The notes under the pieces: model-generated
Database searches by the model: none
What the model saw: the letters and a program-made list of their open reading frames with translations, nothing else
Told to the model about the DNA's origin: nothing
Position numbers and translations under genes: made by a program
Shown: piece after piece, positions 1 through 4,460 of the stretch
Layout: every line of letters begins with the position of its first letter
Position numbering within the stretch: the first letter of the stretch is position 1
DNA from: an uncultured Oscillospiraceae bacterium
GTDB lineage: Bacteria > Bacillota_A > Clostridia > Oscillospirales > Oscillospiraceae
Length of the DNA: 6,544 nucleotides
NCBI GenBank assembly: GCA_934561335.1
Contig: CAKTGD010000093.1
Location: 1-6,544 of the forward strand
Direction of reading: 5' to 3'

Positions 1-74
1 GGACTTGAACCCGCACGCCCGTAATGAGCACTAGAACCTGAATCTAGCGAGTCTGCCAATTCCACCACTCGCGC
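1..74 (-). tRNA. tRNA-Leu (anticodon CAG), 3' part cut by window edge
   Basis: Read on the minus strand from 74 down, this shows a 7-base acceptor strand (GCGCGAG), a leucine-type D arm (GTGGAATTGGCAGAC) and an anticodon stem-loop CTAGA-TTCAGGT-TCTAG. The loop gives anticodon CAG at 38-40, which reads CUG codons. A long class II variable arm and the start of the T loop (GGTTCAAGTCC) follow. The distal T-stem strand and 3' acceptor strand lie beyond the left edge, so the 3' end and any encoded CCA cannot be checked. CUG is abundant in the protein genes of this window. The gene has its own consensus promoter and lies downstream of the second leucine tRNA on the same strand. Confidence 0.93.
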
Positions 75-88
75 AAGCAACGTAGTTG

Positions 89-117
89 ATTATAACCGAT
101 GAAGCTTTATTTGTCAA
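89..117 (-). promoter_or_regulatory. Promoter of tRNA-Leu(CAG)
   Basis: On the minus strand a perfect -35 TTGACA (112-117) and a perfect -10 TATAAT (89-94) are separated by 17 bases. The mature tRNA 5' end at 74 lies 15 bases below the -10 box, so the leader is only a few bases long. This is the strongest-looking promoter in the window, as expected for a stable RNA. Confidence 0.85.
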
Positions 118-155
118 CACTTTTTTCCGATTATTTTCAACATTTTTTGAGAAGG

Positions 156-242
156 TGGTGCGAGTGATGGGACTTGAACCCACACGTCCAGTCGAACACA
201 AGCACCTCAAGCTTGCCTGTCTGCCGATTCCAGCACACTCGC
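156..242 (-). tRNA. tRNA-Leu (anticodon GAG), complete with encoded CCA
   Basis: Read on the minus strand, the 7-bp acceptor stem pairs GCGAGTG (5' end at 242) with CACTCGC. Discriminator A is at 159 and an encoded CCA tail at 156-158. The anticodon stem-loop is CAAGC-TTGAGGT-GCTTG, giving anticodon GAG at 206-208, which reads CUC/CUU codons. The D arm (CTGGAATCGGCAGAC), the long class II variable arm and the T arm with TTCAAGT are all typical of tRNA-Leu. The mature body without CCA is 84 nt. No hairpin with a U tract follows it, so some transcripts may run on into tRNA-Leu(CAG). Confidence 0.96.
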
Positions 243-271
243 AAATATTTCCTTCTCGGGAGCACTTGATT

Positions 272-299
272 ATTATACCAGACAAACAGGTTTTGTCAA
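272..299 (-). promoter_or_regulatory. Promoter of tRNA-Leu(GAG)
   Basis: On the minus strand a perfect -35 TTGACA (294-299) is followed after 16 bases by a perfect -10 TATAAT (272-277), preceded by TGG (extended -10). The tRNA 5' end at 242 is 30 bases below the -10 box, so a leader of about 23 nt is expected, to be removed by RNase P. Confidence 0.85.
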
Positions 300-331
300 G
301 TCTAAAATTTCCTTATCCTCCTTCCTCCCTC

Positions 332-360
332 TTGCGTCCCCTATGCGCATCTGCTATACT
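332..360 (+). promoter_or_regulatory. Promoter of the Nudix / membrane-protein unit
   Basis: A -35-like TTGCGT (332-337) and -10-like TATACT (355-360) are separated by 17 bases, with TG one base above the -10 box (extended -10). The predicted start of transcription, near 367, leaves a leader of about 24 nt before the ATG at 391. The region between the tRNA promoter (299) and here is pyrimidine-rich and holds nothing else I recognise. Confidence 0.6.
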
Positions 361-390
361 TATTTTATTGCATACTGGGAGGAAGATCGA

Positions 391-927
391 ATGGATATGA
401 CCGAAAGAACGCTGGACACACAGGAGATCTATGCCGGGCGCATCATTCGTGTGCGGCGCGACGAGGTGCTGCTGCCCAACGGCCACACCTCGGTGCGCGA
501 AGTGGTGGAGCATCCCGGCGGCGTTGGCATTCTGGCGCTGACAGAGGACGGCAATGTGCTGCTGGTGCGGCAATACCGCTACGCTTTTGGCCGCACACTG
601 CTGGAGATTCCCGCCGGAAAGCGGGAAAAGGGCGAGGACCCCTTGACCACGGCCCGCCGGGAGCTGCGGGAGGAAACCGGCGCCACCGCCGAAGAGTGGA
701 TCCCGCTGGGCTCGCTGATCGCCTCCCCCGGCTGCTATGATGAGGTGCTCTACCTGTTTCTTGCCCGCGGTCTCCGTTTCGGTGCTACCGCCCCCGATGA
801 GGATGAGTTCCTCACATTGGAGCAGATGCCGCTGCATGAGCTGGTGCGCCGCTGCATGAGCGGTGAAATCACGGACGCCAAAACCGTTTGCGCCGCCTTG
901 AAGGTCAATACATTGCAGTCAAAATGA
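391..927 (+). CDS. nudF: Nudix hydrolase, ADP-ribose pyrophosphatase (NudF-like)
   Basis: This 178-residue cytoplasmic enzyme is predicted to hydrolyse ADP-ribose to AMP and ribose 5-phosphate, a nucleotide-sugar clean-up reaction. The Nudix box is complete at residues 76-98: G76, E82, then R90-E-L-R-E-E95-x-G97, matching GX5EX7REUXEEXGU. Family-typical surroundings are REVVEHPGG (36-44), VRQYRY (59-64), EIPAG (72-76), SPGCYDE after the box, and DEDEF towards the C-terminus. The length is normal for the family. The start at 391 is chosen for GGGAGGA (377-383), 7 bases upstream; a longer reading from 343 would begin inside the promoter. The 86-residue membrane protein follows after 53 bases with no terminator between, so the two are probably co-transcribed. 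Substrate preference within the ADP-sugar group is inferred from similarity. Confidence 0.9.
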   Translation: MDMTERTLDTQEIYAGRIIRVRRDEVLLPNGHTSVREVVEHPGGVGILALTEDGNVLLVRQYRYAFGRTLLEIPAGKREKGEDPLTTARRELREETGATAEEWIPLGSLIASPGCYDEVLYLFLARGLRFGATAPDEDEFLTLEQMPLHELVRRCMSGEITDAKTVCAALKVNTLQSK

Positions 928-980
928 ACAAAGCCGTTGGATGCACTACAGCGGCACACAACAGAAGGAGTCAGAACGTC

Positions 981-1241
981 ATGAAGAATTTTGATGCCAG
1001 AACCATCATCGAGCTGGTGCTGCTGGTTCTCACGCTGGTGCTGTGGGCGCTGCGTAAGTCCGGCGTGCTGTACATCCCCGGCCTCGCCGCCATCCTGCTG
1101 GCCATCGCCATGGGGCTGCTGGGCATGGGCTATATTGTCCAGCGGGACAAGGCCCGTAAGGCGGGCGGTATTCTGCTGTTTGCCTTTGCTCTGCTGCAGC
1201 TTATCGTGGGCCTGATGGAGATCCGCGGCGCCGCCATGTGA
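981..1241 (+). CDS. Small three-helix membrane protein, function unknown
   Basis: This 86-residue protein is very hydrophobic, with three likely membrane helices at about residues 9-24, 29-53 and 62-80. Short positive loops separate them: R25-K26 after helix 1 and QRDKARK (54-60) after helix 2. The arrangement suggests loops on the cytoplasmic side where Arg/Lys cluster. There is no signal peptide cleavage site or enzymatic motif, and I do not recognise a named family. The start at 981 is supported by GAAGGAG (964-970), 10 bases upstream; an upstream TTG at 888 lies inside the Nudix gene and has no such site. It is the last gene of the Nudix unit and is followed directly by a strong terminator. 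Being real is likely, given the ribosome site, hydrophobic periodicity and placement; the role is unknown. Confidence 0.75.
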   Translation: MKNFDARTIIELVLLVLTLVLWALRKSGVLYIPGLAAILLAIAMGLLGMGYIVQRDKARKAGGILLFAFALLQLIVGLMEIRGAAM

Positions 1242-1251
1242 TGCTCCGCAC

Positions 1252-1286
1252 AAAAAAGCCATCCCTATGGATGGCTTTTTTCTTTT
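1252..1286 (+). terminator. Rho-independent terminator of the Nudix / membrane-protein unit
   Basis: A 7-bp GC-rich stem, GCCATCC (1258-1264) with GGATGGC (1269-1275), closes on the loop CTAT. It is extended by six A-T pairs (A 1252-1257, T 1276-1281) and followed by CTTTT. It begins 10 bases after the stop codon at 1241. The A run on the left could also let it work for minus-strand transcripts, but no minus gene ends here. Confidence 0.92.
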
Positions 1287-1348
1287 GAATTGCCCTTTTG
1301 TGTGCAACAACCGGCCTTCGCCGCCGCTGATACAGGGGAGGTGACGAT

Positions 1349-1510
1349 ATGGAAGCCTACGAAGGCGTCAGCGCGGAATGCACGCTATGCGGCGGCGAAA
1401 TCTACACCGGCGAAGCCTATTACCATATCAACGGAAGCTCTGTGTGTCAGGACTGTCTGCCGAAGCTGGCCCGGCAGCTGCTTGCGCCCTTTCTGATCGA
1501 GGAGGCGTAG
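1349..1510 (+). CDS. Small double-CxxC zinc-ribbon-like protein
   Basis: This 53-residue protein carries two CxxC knuckles, C11-T-L-C14 and C33-Q-D-C36, 18 residues apart. This is the pattern of a treble-clef or zinc-ribbon metal site. Between them, GGEIYTGEAYYHING (15-29) looks like the beta-hairpin of such folds. The C-terminal third (PKLARQLLAPFLIEE) is likely a helix. The start is fixed by a very strong GGGGAGGTGA (1335-1344) just upstream of ATG 1349. The stop is at 1508-1510, and the next gene starts 3 bases later with its ribosome site inside this reading frame, so the two are probably coupled. Small proteins of this type are frequent in prophage regions of Firmicutes, but I cannot name a family. 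Metal binding is inferred from the cysteine pattern; function is unknown. Confidence 0.8.
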   Translation: MEAYEGVSAECTLCGGEIYTGEAYYHINGSSVCQDCLPKLARQLLAPFLIEEA

Positions 1511-1513
1511 CAT

Positions 1514-1756
1514 ATGGGCAGAACATCAGCATGGGAAACTTATATGCGCCGCGCTGCGGCCCAGCTGAGCCGCGCCTGCGCGGAAACGGCGGCAGGCATG
1601 TCCGGCGGCCAGACCGGTATCCGGGAAATTCGGGAGCTGGCCGGCGCCATGAAAGATCTGACAGCGCTTCATACGGCGCTGGAGGGTGCGCCAGACCCGG
1701 TGCAAAGCGAAATTCAGGTCTGCTTTGACCGGGCGGCCGACACATGGAGCGAATAG
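1514..1756 (+). CDS. 80-residue helical protein, possibly terminase-small-subunit related
   Basis: This 80-residue, mostly alpha-helical, soluble protein shows no membrane segment or known catalytic motif. Predicted helices are at about 5-27 and 35-57, then a Pro-rich turn (GAPDP, 58-62) and a short C-terminal segment ending DTWSE. The second helix (IREIRELAGAMKDLTAL, 36-52) and the short strand-like tail reminded me of the C-terminal part of phage terminase small subunits. That is a weak recollection, not a demonstrated match, and the DNA-binding N-terminal domain of such proteins is absent. The start at 1514 is supported by GGAGG (1501-1505), 8 bases upstream within the end of the zinc-ribbon gene, indicating translational coupling. 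A bidirectional terminator follows 10 bases after the stop. Confidence refers to its being a gene. Confidence 0.72.
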   Translation: MGRTSAWETYMRRAAAQLSRACAETAAGMSGGQTGIREIRELAGAMKDLTALHTALEGAPDPVQSEIQVCFDRAADTWSE

Positions 1757-1766
1757 TACGCCGCGC

Positions 1767-1801
1767 AAAAAGAGAGCCGCCTATATGGCGGCTCTCTTTT
1801 T
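1767..1801. terminator. Bidirectional terminator between convergent genes
   Basis: A 10-bp stem, GAGAGCCGCC (1772-1781) with GGCGGCTCTC (1787-1796), closes on the loop TATAT. It is flanked by A 1767-1771 and T 1797-1801, so both strands have a stem followed by a U run. It ends the small-protein pair on the plus strand. It also serves the CmpB-like gene on the minus strand, whose stop codon (1800-1802) overlaps the hairpin flank. Confidence 0.92.
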
Positions 1802-2678
1802 ATTCTTCTTCCTTTCGCAGCAGCTTGCGCTCCAGCTCCCGCAGTCTGGCACGCCGCTCCTTCAGCGTGGCGGCAGCCGCCTCCAGGCGAGCCGTCAGCT
1901 CCTCCACGCGCCCGTTCCTTCGGGCGTCAGCCATTTCGCCCAGCAGCTCCTTCATGCGGCGGTTGGCGTCCTTAAATTCCTTCCGGGCCGCCTTGACACG
2001 CTCCACCATGGCGTGAGGCCGTGCCTGCAACTCAGGATACGCCTGATGAATACGGCGGATAAACAGGTTGCGATTGCGCAGCAGCTCGTGCACACGCCGG
2101 CTGATCTCCTCCGTGTTGTCACCCTCTTGCGCATCGATCTCCTTGCGTACCACATCCATCAGCACATGGGACACCACAAGATCTGTCATCAGCAGCGCCG
2201 CGATTGCCACAGCGGCAAAGTGAAGCCAGAAGGGCGGACACTTGGCAATGATCCGAAAATACACCGGATCGATCCACAGCACGATCACCACACTGGCCAG
2301 CCCGAACAGGATCAGATTGCCAATCCAGATGCGGCCATTCAGGTTCATGGGCTTGCGGCTGTAATCCCACCACCGGGCATGGAACACTTTTTCCATGTAC
2401 CAGCTGATAAAGTATTCCAGCCCGCCGCAGATCACAAACCCCGCCAGAAAGATTTCCCCCGGCGTACCGCCCCGGATGCCCACCAGCCCGCCCACCAGCA
2501 CCGTGACCAGCACCACGCCTGCGCCGTAAATCGGGCAGTACGGTCCAATCAGAAAGCCCCGGTTGATAAACCGGTGGTACTGGATGTACTTGAGCGTAAC
2601 CTCCATCATCCAGCCCAGACAGGAAAACACAAAATACAGCACCACCAACTGGCACAGCAGCGTTCCGTTCATCCGCAT
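1800..2678 (-). CDS. CmpB-family (PF06541-like, 'putative ABC transporter type IV') membrane protein
   Basis: This 292-residue protein has about five N-terminal membrane helices and a long charged C-terminal region. The family signature is clear: LGWMMEV at the end of helix 1 (21-27), then NRGFLIGPYCPIYG (39-52), and later ARWWDYS followed by NLNGRI. In databases this family is labelled 'putative ABC-transporter type IV', but its function is unproven and no ATPase is encoded nearby. From about residue 190 to the end the sequence is rich in Arg, Glu, Leu and Ala with heptad-like spacing (for example LRELERKLLRKEEE at the end), suggesting a cytoplasmic coiled coil. ATG 2678 is chosen because TAAGGAG lies just upstream; ATG 2672 (two residues shorter) is equally possible. 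A longer reading frame from 2813 would run through the promoter. The gene is monocistronic, convergent with the small-protein pair and divergent from the MATE gene. Confidence 0.85.
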   Translation of the reverse strand: MRMNGTLLCQLVVLYFVFSCLGWMMEVTLKYIQYHRFINRGFLIGPYCPIYGAGVVLVTVLVGGLVGIRGGTPGEIFLAGFVICGGLEYFISWYMEKVFHARWWDYSRKPMNLNGRIWIGNLILFGLASVVIVLWIDPVYFRIIAKCPPFWLHFAAVAIAALLMTDLVVSHVLMDVVRKEIDAQEGDNTEEISRRVHELLRNRNLFIRRIHQAYPELQARPHAMVERVKAARKEFKDANRRMKELLGEMADARRNGRVEELTARLEAAAATLKERRARLRELERKLLRKEEE

Positions 2679-2708
2679 ATTTCTCCTTAGCGTCAGATAT
2701 ACCGTTAC

Positions 2709-2738
2709 ATTATAGGCGCTCGCCGCCTGCCTTGTCAA
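2709..2738 (-). promoter_or_regulatory. Promoter of the CmpB-like gene
   Basis: On the minus strand a perfect -35 TTGACA (2733-2738) and a perfect -10 TATAAT (2709-2714) are separated by 18 bases. The -10 box ends 30 bases above ATG 2678, so the leader is about 24 nt. This supports the shorter start over the frame that continues to 2813. Confidence 0.8.
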
Positions 2739-2775
2739 GATACCCGATTTTTTCGCAGAAAAACAGGAAATACAG

Positions 2776-2803
2776 TTGCTTTTTTCTGCCGGCATGATAT
2801 GAT
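2776..2803 (+). promoter_or_regulatory. Promoter of the MATE efflux gene
   Basis: A -35-like TTGCTT (2776-2781) and -10-like TATGAT (2798-2803) are separated by 16 bases, with TG one base above the -10 box (extended -10). Transcription would start near 2810, giving a leader of about 26 nt. It is weaker than the divergent promoter, whose -35 box is 37 bases away. Confidence 0.6.
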
Positions 2804-2835
2804 AGTTGAACACTCTGCCGGAAAGGAGCTTTTTT

Positions 2836-4239
2836 ATGCAAAACCATCCCCGCTATGAGATCGATATGTGCAGCGGTGCCCTGCTGCCAAAAATACTGAC
2901 CTTTGCCGCGCCGCTGATGTGCTCAAGCGTATTGCAGCTTCTGTTCAATGCGGCAGACATCGTGGTGGTGGGCCGCTTTGCCGGTGATAATTCGCTGGCA
3001 GCCGTTGGCTCCAATGCCTCGCTGATCAATCTGATGATCACTCTTTTTGTAGGTCTGTCGGTGGCTGCCAACATTCTGGCCGCTCGCTTCATCGGTGCCG
3101 GCAACCGCGAGGCGCTGCGTCAGACGGTGCATACCTCCATGCTGCTGGCCTTTCTCAGCGGCCTGCTGCTGACGGCAGCGGGCGTGGCCGCCGCCCGGCC
3201 GCTGCTGGAACTGATGCAGGTGCCCGATGCCATCTTACCGCTGGCCACGCTGTATTTGCGGATCTATTTCCTCGGAATGCCCGCCACCATGCTCTATAAC
3301 TTCGGCGCGGCGCTGCTGCGCTCCGTCGGCGATACACGCCGTCCCCTTTATTATCTGACGGCGGCAGGCGTGGTCAACGTGGCGCTGAATCTGCTGCTGG
3401 TCATCGTTTTCCAGCTGGATGTAGCCGGCGTGGCCACCGCCACCGTGATCTCCCAGTGTCTGTCCGCCCTGCTGATGGTCCGCTGCCTGATGCGCGAGCA
3501 AAGCGATATCCGGCTGGAGTGGCGGCTGCTGCGCATCACGCCTGTCCGCCTGCGTCAGATTCTGGCCATCGGCATTCCCTCCGGGGTTCAGGGCATGGCC
3601 TTTTCCCTGTCCAATGTCATCATTCAGGCCTCGGTCAACGGCTTCGGCGAAGCGGTGATCTCCGGAAATACCGCCGCCGCCAACATCGAGAGCTTTATTT
3701 ATGTGTGCTGCAACGCCTTTTATCAGGCTAACGTGGCCTTTACCAGCCAGAACTACGGTGCCCACCGGTTCGAGCGGCTGCGGCCCATCGCCCTGTATTC
3801 CGCTGCATGCTCCGCCTCTGTCGGCCTTATTGGCGGACTGCTGGGATACCTGTTCGGCACGCAGCTGCTGCATATCTACTCCGCCAGCGACACGGTGGTG
3901 GCGGCCGGCATGGTGCGGATCGGCATCATCTTCCCGCTGTATATTCTCGGCGCGCTGATGGATGTGATCGTCGGCTCCCTCCGCGGAATCGGCTATTCGG
4001 TCATGCCCATGATCGTTTCGCTGCTGGGTGCCTGCGCTTTTCGCATTTTGTGGATCTCCACCATTTTTCAGATCCCCCGCTTCCATACCGTGCAGTCCAT
4101 TTACTGGTCATACCCCATTTCCTGGACTTTGACCCTTCTGGCGCATGTGATCTGCCTGACAGTGGCGCTGCGCCGTATCTACCGCCGTGAGGGTATGCTG
4201 CATGCCCATCGCCACCTGACCCACGCGCATCACGAATGA
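2836..4239 (+). CDS. MATE-family multidrug/metabolite efflux protein
   Basis: This 467-residue integral membrane protein of the MATE (NorM/DinF) superfamily is predicted to have twelve helices in two pseudo-symmetric halves. Such proteins export cationic or amphipathic compounds in exchange for Na+ or H+. The N-terminus is diagnostic: a short polar stretch ending MCSGALLPKILTFAAPLM, then LQLLFNAADIVVVGRFAG and a following AAVGS, the classic MATE helix 1-2 signature. VGDTRRPLYY after helix 5 and GSLRGIGYSVMPM late in the second half fit the family's loop motifs. The length is typical (about 450). ATG 2836 is set by AAAGGAG (2822-2828), 7 bases upstream; the in-frame ATG at 2806 overlaps the promoter. 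The last residues are His-rich (MLHAHRHLTHAHHE). It is monocistronic, closed by a long hairpin. The substrate cannot be told from sequence. Confidence 0.93.
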   Translation: MQNHPRYEIDMCSGALLPKILTFAAPLMCSSVLQLLFNAADIVVVGRFAGDNSLAAVGSNASLINLMITLFVGLSVAANILAARFIGAGNREALRQTVHTSMLLAFLSGLLLTAAGVAAARPLLELMQVPDAILPLATLYLRIYFLGMPATMLYNFGAALLRSVGDTRRPLYYLTAAGVVNVALNLLLVIVFQLDVAGVATATVISQCLSALLMVRCLMREQSDIRLEWRLLRITPVRLRQILAIGIPSGVQGMAFSLSNVIIQASVNGFGEAVISGNTAAANIESFIYVCCNAFYQANVAFTSQNYGAHRFERLRPIALYSAACSASVGLIGGLLGYLFGTQLLHIYSASDTVVAAGMVRIGIIFPLYILGALMDVIVGSLRGIGYSVMPMIVSLLGACAFRILWISTIFQIPRFHTVQSIYWSYPISWTLTLLAHVICLTVALRRIYRREGMLHAHRHLTHAHHE

Positions 4240-4258
4240 CCTGAACTGACCTGAGCCG

Positions 4259-4304
4259 AAAACCTCCGCTTTTCGGGGCTTTCCGCCCCGCAAGCGGAGG
4301 TTTT
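4259..4304. terminator. Long two-part terminator hairpin after the MATE gene
   Basis: A 13-bp outer stem, AAAACCTCCGCTT (4259-4271) with AAGCGGAGGTTTT (4292-4304), is stacked on an inner 6-bp stem, CGGGGC (4274-4279) with GCCCCG (4285-4290), around the loop TTTCC. The A run on one side and T run on the other would allow action on either strand. It starts 20 bases after the MATE stop and separates this gene from the terminase gene. Confidence 0.88.
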
Positions 4305-4460
4305 CCGCATCTCTCGCCCTGCGTCCGGATTGCCGGGCCCATTTTTTATTCCCCATCTTTTCATATCGTTGCATCGTCCGGGACAACACCTACCCCAAAA
4401 GCGTCTTTGGAGAGAGCCGCCACAGCGCTCTCCATCAAACCAAAATCGGAGGTATGCTTC
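4305..4460 (+). other. Leader region of the terminase gene, no clear promoter
   Basis: This gap of about 155 bases lies between the MATE terminator and TerL. A short run of six T (4342-4347) and a small inverted repeat, GAGAGC (4412-4417) with GCTCTC (4427-4432) around a 9-base loop, are visible. The repeat lies about 30 bases above the ribosome site CGGAGGT (4447-4453). I found no convincing -35/-10 pair, in contrast to the other genes here. The heptamer CGTCCGG occurs at 4322-4328 and again at 4375-4381. Whether any of this is regulatory is unknown. Confidence 0.35.

Noticed and set aside
313..837. 174-codon open frame on the minus strand opposite the Nudix gene
   Set aside because: The plus strand has a perfect Nudix box; this frame runs into the promoter region and has no supporting signal.
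1378..1728. 116-codon plus-strand frame overlapping both small genes
   Set aside because: It is out of frame with the zinc-ribbon and 80-residue genes, which each have their own strong ribosome site. It is Arg/Gly/Pro-rich shadow sequence.
1686..2690. 334-codon open frame on the plus strand opposite the CmpB-like gene
   Set aside because: It runs through the bidirectional terminator and has a His/Gln/Pro-rich composition typical of a reading shadow. The minus strand carries the family signature, ribosome site and promoter.
3235..4086. 283-codon open frame on the minus strand within the MATE gene
   Set aside because: It is an antisense shadow, Gly/His/Gln/Asp-rich, with no ribosome site and no known motif.
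4322..4381. Repeated heptamer CGTCCGG as a possible attachment-site duplication near TerL
   Set aside because: Seven bases in GC-rich DNA recur by chance. No integrase gene, tRNA end or longer repeat accompanies it.
4108..4389. Minus-strand frame starting near 4389 (MLSRTMQRYEKMGNKKWARQ...)
   Set aside because: The N-terminal part looks protein-like, but the frame crosses the MATE terminator hairpin, lies largely within the MATE C-terminus and has no good ribosome site.
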